Shown: piece by piece, positions 41,284 through 51,788 of the stretch
Layout of the letters: each line of letters begins with the position of its first letter
How positions within the stretch are numbered: the stretch's first letter is position 1
The notes under the pieces: model-generated
What the model was told of the DNA's origin: nothing
Seen by the model: only the letters and a program-made list of their open reading frames with translations
Database searches by the model: none
Made by a program: the position numbers and the translations under genes
Source: Pyropia haitanensis
Taxonomy: Eukaryota; Rhodophyta; Bangiophyceae; Bangiales; Bangiaceae
Direction: 5' to 3'
Assembly: GCA_008729055.1 (NCBI GenBank)
Contig: SDUX01000001.1
Coordinates: forward strand, 682,001-746,000
DNA length: 64,000 bases

Positions 41284-42233
41284 GGTGTCCCTCCGTACTC
41301 GTCGGCGGCGGCGCCACGGCCGCCAACGTCAACGGCGGCGGCACCCGCCGCAGGTGCGCCCGTAGCGCGTCGAGCGCCGAGGCGGTGGTGGGGGAGGGCG
41401 GCGGTGGCGGCGATCGCGACGGCAGCGGGGACGACGGCGGCGGCGACGGCGGTGGCGGTGGCGGTGGCGGCGGCGGCGGCGGCGGTGGGGGGGGGAGGGG
41501 GGGGCAGGCTGACGTGGTGGCGGCGGCAGTGTGGGCGGGTGGTGGGAGCCGGGGGGGGAGGTTGTCAGTGGGGGGAGGCGGCAGGCGGAAGGGCGAGCGC
41601 CGTTGCGCCCGCCGCCGCCCCCGCCACTGGCGCCCGCCGCGGGCCGCCCGCCGCCAGCGGGTGGCCGCCAGCATGGGAGACTGCCGCCGACCCCGCCGCC
41701 GCCGCCGCGGGCCCGCCGCGCAATGGTGCCAAGGCGCTGCATGGTGTGCCAACAGAACAGGAGGATAGGGAGCGGAGGGGGTGCGGGGGGGGGGGGGGCG
41801 GCCGGGGGAGCGTCCAAGGCCGCGGCGACGTCGGCGACGCGGCGCGGCGGCCACCGGCACGGCTGCCACGTGTGGGTGCGGCGGCCACCGCCACGCCAGT
41901 GCTTCCGAGTGCACTTCTTTTGGTGGGGGAATTGGTGCGCCGGGCCCCCCCCCTGTTGGGCACCGCCGCGCACCTCAACCCCAACGGGCCGTCTCGGGCT
42001 CTTCCCGAGTGTGTGTACCTAAAACAGGGGCCCGACGCGCGCCCGCGCGGCCGCGACGAGCCAGCGATGCACGCCGCCGTCGCGGTGGGCCGCGGCAACG
42101 CGGCAGTCGGGTGGGCCCCGCTCTGCAGAGTGGGCCGGGGTGCGGGTGGGGGGGGGACTCGGGTGCCCCTCCCCCTCGCCGTCCGACGCCCGCCCCCGCC
42201 GCCGCCAGCTGGCGCCGGCGCGCGTGTCCCGCA

Positions 42234-42265
<32 letters not shown>

Positions 42266-43060
42266 GGCGCCGCCCCCCCCCAGCGACCGCCGTTTGGCGC
42301 CCCCCCGAGCTTCCGCCGTCGGTGTCCCCCCCCCCCCCAGCTTCCGCCGTCTGTGTCGTCTCCCCCCCCCCCCCGCGCGCGCCCCCCCCGCGACCCGTCG
42401 GCGGGGGTCGGTCCGCTGTGGTCGGCCGGGGGGCGGCGGCGGCACGCGTGCGGGGGGCGCGCGCCTAGCCGCGCGCCAGCGCACGTGCGCGTGCGCGGGC
42501 GGCTCGGACACGGTGTGCCCGCGCGCCGCCCGTCCGCTTCCGGCCCCTCCGGTCATCTCCCCCCCCCCCCTCCACGCGGCCGCTCCTCGCCTCCACCGCC
42601 GAGCGCCCGTGCCCCCCCCCCCCAATCACCCGCCGCCGTGCCGTCGCGCGTCCTCTTCCCCGTTGCCCGCCGCGCGGCCTTTTTATCATCCGCGCGGCCT
42701 TGCACCCCTCGCCGTCCGTCTCCCTCCCCCATCGCGCTACGACCCCACCGTCGCGGCGGTGGCTGGGCCCCCCCCGCGTGCACGTCATGGCCGGCGGGTC
42801 CCGCTCGGCCGCGGCTCGGTTCTCGTCCCGCCCCACCCCGACCTCCCCCTCCCCCCCCGGCTCCCCCCCCCCCTGCCCGCGTCCCCCCCCCCGGCGCCGC
42901 CGTCCCCCCCCTCCCCCCCCCCTCCCCCCCCCCCTCCCTGCGGGATCCGTCCCCCACTCCTGCCGGCAATGGCGCCCCCCCACCCCCCCCCCCGCCCTCT
43001 TCGTCGACCGCCGCCGCCGCCACCCCCGCCGCCTCGCCGTCGGCCGGCCTGGGCCACTCC
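40691..43060. other. Very GC-rich unassigned region
   Basis: 2.4 kb of triplet repeats and homopolymers, open in nearly all frames. On the - strand, blocks such as SALDALRAHLRRVPPPLTLA (about 41310-41370) and, in another frame, GGVLGVELSADMTALRVLVD (about 41050-41110) read like protein and are separated by a run of G. A frameshifted or spliced gene is possible but I cannot assemble or identify it. An ATG at 42787 (GTCATGGCC) may start the Pro-rich gene that follows. Confidence 0.45.
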
Positions 43061-44015
43061 ATGCTTGGGGACATCCCCTTTACGCCCGTCCACGAGGCGC
43101 AGTTCGTTCCCGGCCAGGTGTTTGACACGCACGTTGGGTACGACCCGACGCGGCCGGGGCGGTACGTCAAGGTGTCGGCGGTGGTGGACGAGCGCGGCGT
43201 GCGGCGGGTGGTCGGCGCGCCCCGCTGGGGGCGGGGAGGGGGGGGCCGCGGCGGCGGTGGCGGCGGTGGCGGCGGTGCCCCCAGCGGCCGCCGCGCCGCC
43301 AGGCGACCATACTCGCCAACCGCGGGCGACGCGGCGGCAGCGGCGGCAGCGGCGGCGGCGGCGGCGGCGGCGGCGGGCGCGGTGAAAGTGGCGGATGCGG
43401 TGGACCGCGTCGGCTCTTCCCGGTCGCCCTCCCCCGTGTCGCCGCTCGTGTCGTCGCCGCTGTCGCGCGTGTCACCGGTGCCGTCCCCTCCTCCCTCCCC
43501 CACCGCGGAGCACGCGTCTGCCGCGCGGGTGTCGTCCGCCTGGCGGGCCGGTGCCGCTCGCCCCGCCCCCCCGCCATCGGATTCTTCGAGCGCCCTGCTG
43601 CCGCTGCTGCCGCCGCTCGCGCCCGCCGACGTGCCCGTTGACGCGCCGGCGGTGCCACGGCGGCGGCGGCTGGACCTGGGCGCCGTCCGCCCGGTCGGGT
43701 GGAGCCCCCCCGGCGGCGGCGGCGGCGGCGGCGTCGCGCCGCTGCGGTCTGCGCGCGTCGTTGAGGTGCCCGAGGGCGCCCCGTCCTTCCCGCCGCTGAG
43801 CCTGGACGGCGTCGCGGCGGGCGGGGGGGGTGGGGGGAGGTGCCGGGGGGGGGAGGGGGAGGGGGGGGGCGCCGACGTGGGCGGGCATCCCAGACTCGCA
43901 GGACGGGACGGGGGTGGGGGGGTGGGCGCGGCCACCAGGACGAGCACCTTTGGCGGGTGCCAACCACGGTGCCGTCCACAGTGGCGGTGGCGGTGGCGGT
44001 GGCGGTGGCGGCGGC

Positions 44016-44053
<38 letters not shown>

Positions 44054-45221
44054 TGCCGGTGGCGGTGGTGGTGATGGTGGCGGTGGTGGTGGTGGTGGCG
44101 GTAACGGCGGCGGTGCCGGTGCTGGTGGCAGTGGTGGTCACGCCGGCTACCCCCGACCCGGCGCCCATGCCGGGGAGGGTGTTGGCCACCCGCCGGGCGC
44201 TGGCCAGGTGCCTCCCCCCGCGTATGGCTCCACCGCTGACTCGCCTGGCGGGTGGCGCGACGAGGACGCGTTGGCGCACCGCACCAGCCAGCTGCACCTC
44301 GGTGGGCATCCCTCACCCCATGGATGCTACCCGCAGCAGCCTCCACATGGCCCGTACGGGCAGCCGCCGCCGCATCCACCCTATGGGCAGCCGCCGCCCG
44401 CCCACTATGTGCCGCCGTCCCAGCCATATGGTCAGCAACACCCGGCGGCGCCACTCTACGGACAGCCCCCGCCGCCCACCTCTTACGGGCAGCCGTCGCA
44501 CGGGCCGGGCGGCCACCCGGGGCATCCGGGCGGCTATGGCAGTCACCCGCACCAGCACGGCGGCCACCCGCGGCCGTCGCCGTACGACCACCCGACCGGG
44601 TCAGGCGGCCACGACGACGATGGCGGCGGCGGCGGCGGCGGCGGCGGGGGCACGCTCAGCCGACGGGAGTCGGAGGGCCTCCAGGCGCTGGTGGCGGGCA
44701 TGCGGCCGTCGCAGCCCATGCCGCCGCAGCCCATGCCGCCGCTGGCGGGCGGCGGCGGCTACCCGCCGCCGCCACCGCCGGGGATGGGCAGGCAGGGCGA
44801 CCTCTACCACGGCGGGCCTGTCGCCGGCGGGGGCGGGGGCGGTGGCGGCGGCGGTGGCTACATGACGCCCGGCCCGGCGGCGTCCGGCGGCGGCCACCCG
44901 GGCGTTCTCCCCGCAACCATCCGCGTGCAATTTGAGGTGGCGACGTCCTTGCACGCGGCAGCAGCGGCGCCGCCTGACCCCGGCTTGCAGCATCACCTGT
45001 CGGGGCCGCTGCCGACGGCGCACGCGGCGCAGCCGCCGCTGCAACACCAGCTGTCGGGGCCCCACCAGCAGGCACCGGCGCCAATGGGCTCTTCCCCGTA
45101 CGGCGGCGGCGTGTACGTTCCGCCGGGGACGCCCAACGGGAGCGCCGAGGAGGCCACATTTATGGCGCTCGTGCGGCAACCCGGCGTTGGGGGAATGGGC
45201 GCCACCCACCACCCACACTAG
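43061..45221 (+). CDS. Pro/Gly/His-rich low-complexity protein, unknown function
   Basis: Unrecognised. From ATG 43061 the frame gives a fairly ordinary N-terminal segment (IPFTPVHEAQFVPGQVFDTH, then PGRYVKVSAVVDERGVRRVVG), followed by Gly/Ala/Ser/Pro sequence to about 43839. The second part is in another frame: Gly runs, then repeated YGQPPP-type motifs (44340-44490), His/Gly/Pro stretches, MRPSQPMPPQPMPPL, and a C-terminal part with ATIRVQFEVATSLH and two LQHHLSGP/LQHQLSGP repeats, ending TAG 45221. Joining 43839 to 43982 (AG|GTGCC ... CCACAG|T) keeps frame and gives 672 residues, but this donor lacks the GTACGT seen elsewhere; a homopolymer indel is an equal alternative. The true start may be further upstream (42787 in another frame). 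Resembles prion-like low-complexity RNA-associated proteins in composition only. Confidence 0.4.
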
Positions 45222-45356
45222 AGGCTCTGCTGCCGCGATGCGTATTATTTGTTTTTTGTTTTTTTTTGTTCTTCCTCGTCCCTCGTTCGCTGCAACAGCC
45301 GCCACGCGGTTTTTTTTTTCTTTATTGTTTTGCTCGCCCCTGCGTGGCACGTTTTA

Positions 45357-45585
45357 GGCGGTGCGCTTGGCGATGCGCTTGGCGGTGCGCTTGGTGGTGC
45401 GCTTGGCGGTGCGCTTGGTGGTGCGCTTGGCGGTGCGCTTGGTGGTGCGCTTGGCGGTGCGCTTGGTGGTGCGCTTGGCGGTGCGCTTGGTGGTGCGCTT
45501 GGCGGTGCGCTTGGTGGTGCGCTTGGCGGTGCGCTTGGTGGTGCGCTTGGCGGTGCGCTTGGCGGTGCGCTTGACGGTGCGTCCT
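45357..45585. repeat. 12-bp minisatellite, about 19 units
   Basis: Nineteen or so copies of GGTGCGCTTGGY, alternating GGC and GGT so that a 24-bp higher-order unit is visible. Frames: GGAL repeats (+), SAPP repeats (-), or KRTA/KRTT repeats (-). The last frame ends in TAA directly after the array (45354-45356). Confidence 0.95.
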
Positions 45586-46053
45586 GGGCGCTGGACGGGC
45601 CCGCGTCATTGGAACGTCCCGCCTTGCGGGTCGGGGTGCCCATCTTGGACACGCCCTGTTGCTGCGGTGGCGGGCGACGGGCGGCACAGGTGGGGTAGGC
45701 GGCAGCGCCGCGCCCGGCCCGTGCGGCGGCAGTGGGCGCCCCCGGTGCGTGTCGCTGCGCTGCCGTGCATTTTGCGGCAGCGTCGGACCCTGTCAGGCTG
45801 GGACGGTGCCCATGCGGGCAGTTGGTAGAAGGGCTGGCGGCTGAACGGTGGCACCAGAGATATGCAAGAACCCAGCGTCCGGGGAAGCCATCCGAGCTCG
45901 TTGCGGCAGATGCGCCGACGCGCCCTGGACCAGGCCACGAACGGTGCCACCATCACAATATCACTACACACACACACACACACACACCCTCCCTATGGCA
46001 AGATTCATCATTCACCGGCCGACGAGTGCCAGTGCCCCTCCCAGCCATGTGCC
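45586..46053. other. Intergenic between minisatellite and aldo/keto reductase
   Basis: About 0.47 kb with a (CA)n microsatellite of about 11-12 dinucleotides at 45965-45988. No gene is assigned; a - strand ATG at 45640-45642 opens a frame running through the repeat array. Confidence 0.5.
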
Positions 46054-47180
46054 TCAAGCGTGCGCGGGGAACCCCCAGTACTCGTTCATGTTGCACACGA
46101 GGAGCCCCCGCTCGAGCCCCTCCAGCTGCTTCACCTCCTTGTCGGTCAGGGCCACCGCCTCGGCGGCAAAGTTGTCCTCGATCCGCGACGGCGTGACGCT
46201 CTTGGCCAGCACCGAGCACCCCGTCGAGAGCGCCCACGCAATGCACACAGCGCCTGTCGACACGCCGTGCGCGTCGGCAATGGCCTTGACGGTGGGGTCC
46301 TGGAGGGGGCCCTCCTTGCCGCTGCCCAGCACCGAGTAGAGCGTCACGTGGATGTCGTTGGCCGCGCAGACGGCGCGGAGCTCGGCGCGCTGGTTGTACA
46401 CGTGCCCCTCGATTTGGTTGACCGCGGGGGGGATCTTAGCATAGGCGAGGAGGTCCATGAGGATCAGGGCACTGTAGTTGGACACGCCAATCGTCTGTGG
46501 GTGGGTGGAAAGCAGTGGGGGACAGCATGAGCAAGGGGGCAAAACAAAGGGACCGGCGAATGAGTGCAGGCCCTCCTTCGAGCCGGCCGCACCACACGAT
46601 GCGGCACAAGCGGCACGCTCCAGGCAGCCGAGCAGCCCACCCCGCTCCACATGCCTCCGGTTGCAAAAGACCCAGCCAAACGTACCTTGGTCAGCCCAAG
46701 ACGGCTACACTCCTCCATCCCCTCCCACTTGCTCTGCAGCGAGTTGGTCTTGCTCCACGCCGGTTTCCCATCAGGCCCGTTGCCCATCGTCTTATCCGTG
46801 ATGGGCAGACCCTGGTGTTCCCAGTTGGCCGGCCAATGGACCAGATATTCGTCCAGGTAGTCAAGCTGGAGGTCCTGCAGGGAGCGGCGGCAGGCGGCGA
46901 CCACCTCCTCCTTGGACCCACAGCTGTTCCACACCTTACTTGTGATCCACACGTCCTCCCGCTTGACGAGCGGATTCTCCCCGCCAAACATCTCTGCAAA
47001 GACGGCGCCGACCTCCGCCTCATTGCAGTAAATGGCCGCGCAGTCGATGTGGCGGTAGCCCAGCTCCAGCGCCTTCTTCACCGCCACGCCAACCTTGCCG
47101 GGCTCCGACTTCCACGTGCCAAACCCGTTGGCCGCAAACGTTGCGCCGTTGGCCAGCTTGATCATCTTCTTGTTTGCCAT
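46054..47180 (-). CDS. Aldo/keto reductase
   Basis: NADPH-dependent carbonyl reductase of the AKR superfamily; substrate not deducible, with sugar/polyol aldehydes likely. Two exons, 47180-46686 (165 codons) and 46494-46054; donor CTGACCAAG|GTACGTTTGG, acceptor CACCCACAG|ACGATT, phase 0, intron 191 bp, giving 311 residues, the family's normal size. The catalytic tetrad is complete: Asp46 and Tyr51 (GYRHIDCAAIY), Lys82 (WITSKVW), His115 (YLVHWP). Also seen are the conserved GLTK|TIGVSNYS across the junction, VNQIEGHVYNQ, and the NADPH-binding LAKSVTPSRIEDNF (usually IPKS). Start ATG 47178-47180. No transit peptide, so probably cytosolic. The intron frame stays open for a while but encodes unrelated sequence. 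Confidence 0.95.
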
Positions 47181-47558
47181 GACGGGCGGGCGGGGGGGGA
47201 CTGCACTGCAAAAGAGGAAGCTGTTGCGGGTGCAGGGGAGGTTGGAGGGGGCTGCCGACCACGGGGGGACAGTCTACCCCGCGACCGCGGCCGATTCATT
47301 GCCGAGTAGCACTCCGGTGTCAAATGTCCGCCACCGCCGGAAATGTCGACCAAATTACAGTAAAGGAGGGCTGCAAGGACGGCTGCAAGAAAGCGCGTTT
47401 GACTGTACCGTCGGCTCATCCGTCGGCCGGATCCCGCATACGAGCGCCTTCCAAGATTTACCATTGACACTCACCTGACTTGTGCTACCCGCCACACCTC
47501 CACTGCCATTGCACACTCCGTCACCTTACCACCCTTTTTTTTCCGTCGCGCAAGACGC
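47181..47558. promoter_or_regulatory. Divergent intergenic region upstream of the aldo/keto reductase
   Basis: 378 bp, moderate GC, between AKR (-) and a small + strand open frame. Expected to contain the AKR promoter. No TATA box identified. Confidence 0.5.
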
Positions 47559-47714
47559 ATGTCTTCCGCGAAAGAGGCGACCACGACGCTCAATGAGGAT
47601 GGCCCGACCCGCCGCAAGTGGGGCACTCGGCTGTCCTCGGTGATGCGTGACAAGCTGGCCGCAGCTCGCGAAGAACTGGAGACCGAGCCGCGCCGCAAGC
47701 GCGCACGTCATTAG
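47559..47714 (+). CDS. Possible 51-residue basic small protein
   Basis: ATG 47559 to TAG 47714. Residues 16-51 look like real protein rather than GC noise: TRRKWGTRLSSVMRDKLAAA followed by REELETEPRRKRARH, i.e. a charged amphipathic helix and a basic nuclear-signal-like C terminus. No family recognised. It might be a complete small gene, a conserved exon, or the remnant of a mobile-element gene. Codon choice (mixed third positions) is less GC-biased than in the main genes, as is the surrounding DNA. Confidence 0.35.
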   Translation: MSSAKEATTTLNEDGPTRRKWGTRLSSVMRDKLAAAREELETEPRRKRARH

Positions 47715-50700
47715 ATGGCCGTGTAGTCGAAAGTGTGTGTGTGATGGGTGACGGCAGACCAAGATGATGGTAGCGTGCTCTAGTCGCAATAATACCTCTG
47801 CACGGTGAAGGTGCGCTGCCAGATCCCTGCAACTGTAAAGTGGTCAACATTAAAAACACAATAAAATAATGCAATAATCTTCATAGCCTCCTCCACGACT
47901 GAGTTCTTACTCCCTGGGCACCAAACTTCGTAGGCAGGGCGTACTCGCCATGCCCTTCTTTTTGGTGCGCAGTGGGTCTCCGGGCGACGCCTGGGCGCGG
48001 AGCTGGTTGTCAGATTGGTCGACATTTGAACCAGACTGGCTACCGGCCCAGGCGCGTGGAATGCCACGCGGGATCAGCGGTCAGATCAAGCTGGGCAGAG
48101 CAACTGATTGGTTCCACAACGGATCGCCGAAGAGAGACTGTCCGTACACAATGCACACATCCTATCCGGCCCCATATTCTCCTTTTCGCTAAAAATTTCG
48201 CGACCCCCCCACTGTACGACACTCGGTAGACCGAGGCGGTGGGGGGACGGCCTCGAGGACGGCTCAGCGCATGAGCGTCCCATGGGTGGCGGCGCAGGTG
48301 GTCTACGAAGAGGGGAGGGAGATCAGGCCCATCGTAGCAAACGCCACTTCGGTACTCGAGGCTAGTGGGGTCGGGGAAGGAGGTCCCACACGACCCGCGT
48401 GGCACTGACCCGGAGAGTGGTGCGTCAACGACGGCGGATCGTGCGCGTGGACGGCGTTGGAGGATGGTTTTTGGATGGCCACCGCGGGGACTTGTGGACT
48501 AGGATGTCCGACGGCTTTGCCGCGTCCAAACTGTGTTGTGCCTGCGGGCGGCGGCGCAGCCGACCGTTGCAGCACGCTGCTTCGGGATCCACGGAATGCG
48601 CGACCTAGCGTGGTGTCGGCTACGTGGTTGGGGCGTCCCTAGACCCCCTTCTCTTCTTTCGCTGGAGCCGTCACGGTGCCAATACATGACACCCACAACT
48701 CTTGAGGATGGCAGCGGCGGTGGATTCGTCAGAACTGGTGGCAGCAGCAGCGGCTGCCATGTCAAAGAGCTGAGTGTGAGCGATCCAAAGCAGCTCTGCC
48801 AGCCTGTCAGGACGGCCGGCTTGGCGGAGGGGCGCGGTACCAACTCGGGCAACTCAAGAATCCCGGTCAGAAAAACAACGCTCGCCACTCATTTCGAGGA
48901 CGGTGTTGGCGGCGGCATCAGTGGGTTGCGGCGAATATGTAGTCCATCCTCCTCCCGCGCGGCTCCTTCACTGCCGCTTCACCCCAAGTGACGCACTCTA
49001 TCCCTGCGCAGTGGGTCCATCACCCGGTACGTACAGTTGTGCAAGGTGTCCTTGACAGGGTCGGGAGGGTCTTCAGAAGCCGACCCCCCCACGGAGGCGG
49101 TAAACGTCACCTCGCACGGAAATGTAGGCACCGGATGTTAGACCCACTGGGATGCTCAGCCACCACAGTCGCTCCGGGACTGCGCCGCTAAATGCCGTCC
49201 GTCATGTCCTTGTTCCGTGCATGTGCGCGTGTTGAAACTGACATTCCGAGGGTTGGTATTCTGTGATCCGCAAGGGACTTGTGCGACTGAATTACTACGA
49301 GTAATGTAATCCGAAGGGTGGCAAGATCTTGAAAACAGACTGGTGAACCATCTAAATTTTCGACAAGTTGTTGATCGCTGCGATCCAATGTATGCCGCGC
49401 GTCATTGTCGTGCGGAGCCGGACGTCTGGCTGCGCTGCAGACACGTCCCGCCTTTCCTGCATTTCCCGAAGGAAACAGCCGGTCCGCGCCGCCTCTTCCA
49501 ACCGCTCTTCAAACGCGACGGGCAGCGGCCGGCCGGCCCCGTTTCCTGGGCAACGAGAGAACCTCTGGCCTGGTCGAGCCGGGGCGCCTCGGGCCCTACT
49601 GCATTCGCGGTGCACGTGGGCGGTCGCCGCTCGGGCCGCTGCCCTGTTTGGCGAACGGTCTGCGCCTCTGCCTTTGTCCAGCGCCGCACACGGTGGGAGG
49701 GCGTGAGACCGGGCTCTTGGGTGGGCGAGGGCGGAGGAGTTCGAGAGGGTGTCGACGAGTGTTGTGGGTTTTTGCGCTCTTCTCGCCAGCGGATCCGCCG
49801 GCTGCTGTGGTGGCGGCGGCGGGACATGTGCGGCGGTCGTCGGCCGTAGCTGCCGAATCGTTACGCTCCATGCGTGGTCTCCTCTCAAGCTGGGGTCGCG
49901 ACGGCGCCGCTGCCACCGTCGTCACGGCAGCGGCGCCATTCCGCCACCCCCCTCCCCCCCCCCCTTCCCGTGTCTACCACTTGTGATGTCCCTCTTGGTC
50001 AGCGCCACCCCCACGTTGGTTGCATACAGACAGTCGTTCCAGACAGACAGCCGTCCGTTCCAAGCGGACTCTGCGGGAGGGCTCGTGGCTACTGCAAGAG
50101 CCCCTTGTGCAGAGAGGGAGAGTGGGTGGGTGTGGCTGCGTGGCAGTGGTGCGGACGGACAGGGGCTCTCGCAAGCAGCTTATGGAATCTGCATGGTCCC
50201 CCTGGATTGGCCCGTCAGCGGCGGCGGTCCGTGCATGGTCAAGCCTGGTGCCGCGGGACGGTCAGACGCGGGGCGGGTGGCCAACACTGGGGGAGCCAGC
50301 GGGGGGGGAGGGGGAGTGGCGGCGGGGGAGCCGCGGCGTGCGGGGTGGGTGCGCCGGCCAACTCTGTGGCGGCGGAATTGGCAGCACAGCGTCGCTGGCA
50401 TGCGGCCTGCAGATGGCCAGTAGCTACTCGCCGGCGGCTGCGATGCCGACGGCGGCGGCCGGCCGGCGGCTCGTATGGAGGGTACACATAGGGGGCTGCG
50501 TGGGGTGGGGGCGGGGGGGGGGGGGCGGGTGGGGGGGAAAAGATTCGGGCGATCGGCCCCGCGACATGCGCTCTGCCGGCAGCTATTGGGGGTTCCACTG
50601 TCCCGCAGAGGGCCACAGCGGTCCCGCGTGGCGGCGTACTGCTGGCGGACGACTTTCATGGGAGGACAGATCGGTAGCCACAGGCTGGGTCGCCCGCGCG

Positions 50701-51788
50701 CCATGCACGCCTCAGCTGGCCGCTGACTCGGGGGGGGAAGGGTTGGCGCCTTCCCTTTTGAGCACACCAGTGGGCGGACAATGGGCGGCTGGAAGGGCGC
50801 GCAGCGTGGGGCCCTTCCTTTCCAGTGTCGTAGTGCCTTGGCCATGGGTTACCGCGCCCTCACCAACCGGAAGGGTGGTATGCGGGAGAAGCAGAGCTGT
50901 ACACTACTTCTTGTACGCTTGTACGAAACAACGCGTGGGATGCGCGGTGGTATGCAAGGACTCGCGCCCCTGTTGAAGTCACACAGTGATCCATTTATAG
51001 ACACAGCTGCTCATGTTGCACGAAAGAGACACCCTGCGGCTTGCAACGAGACAGGATGAGCTCGGTCTCGGCAGTAGAGCAATAACAATCGTGTATTGAA
51101 GAATGAGTCAGAAGGAAACAGAAGGGAGAGGAAAAAGATGAAGGAAGAAAAGAGGGCGCACTCGCATCCTCACAAAAGAAGAAAAGAGCACCTCCCCCGT
51201 GCGCGCGCCGTAGCGCGAGCCCAAAAACTGACAACGGACACACTTCTACACACCACACACAGAGATACATACAGACACACATACATACATAGGAAGAAAG
51301 AAAACCGCGCATGCGAGACAATGCCCAGCGACACGAGTACATGCAGAGGTTGCAGCAGACCCGCCCAAAATATATATAGGGAATGAGGAAGAAAAAAATA
51401 CGTCCGCGTCTGGCGGAAGACGTCATATGTACAGCGCAGCAAGCCGAAGTCCGAAAGGTCGGCAGGGAAGGAAAGAAGCGTACAGGTACAGGTGCTGCGG
51501 CCAGGCACAAGCACGAGGAGGGTTGCTCAATACGTGCGTACACAGACAGGGGCTGCGTCTCAGACAACGGCCGACCGCCACAGGGGGTGTGCCAACGGGG
51601 TACCATCACGGAGCAGCGCAGCTAACCGGCCGCGGCAGCGGGGCGGATGCGAAAACAGACGCAGCCAACAGCGACACAGTGAAATGTGCGGGAGCAGCCA
51701 CATTCCCTTGAGGACGCGGCGTAGCGGTCATATCGCCCAGGACGCGCAGATACAAGAGAGTCCACGGGGGGAGCACGCCCCGGTCCGC
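47715..51788. other. Gene-poor 4-kb region
   Basis: Moderate GC with many stops in all frames. Short frames exist (for example - strand 49360-49540, with LEEAARTGCFLREMQERRDV, which reads protein-like), but no family was recognised. 51080-51180 is purine-rich and 51238-51297 is a CA/CATA microsatellite. No tRNA-like cloverleaf noted. Confidence 0.5.
51238..51297. repeat. CA/CATA microsatellite
   Basis: Imperfect ACAC and ACATAC repeats in the region downstream of the MYB gene stop codon. Confidence 0.8.

Noticed and set aside
40027..42468. 813-codon + strand open frame
   Set aside because: Begins in the antisense of the broken DPM3 copy and consists mainly of Arg/Pro/Ala repeats; its one smoother stretch (near 41900-42100) has no family motif.
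43162..43170. GTACGT at 43162 as an intron donor in the Pro/Gly-rich gene
   Set aside because: The frame beyond it (YVKVSAVVDERGVRRVVG) reads like real protein and no matching acceptor restores a better frame.
45357..45585. Regular repeat array considered as CRISPR
   Set aside because: 12-bp units without spacers, in a eukaryotic context; an ordinary minisatellite.
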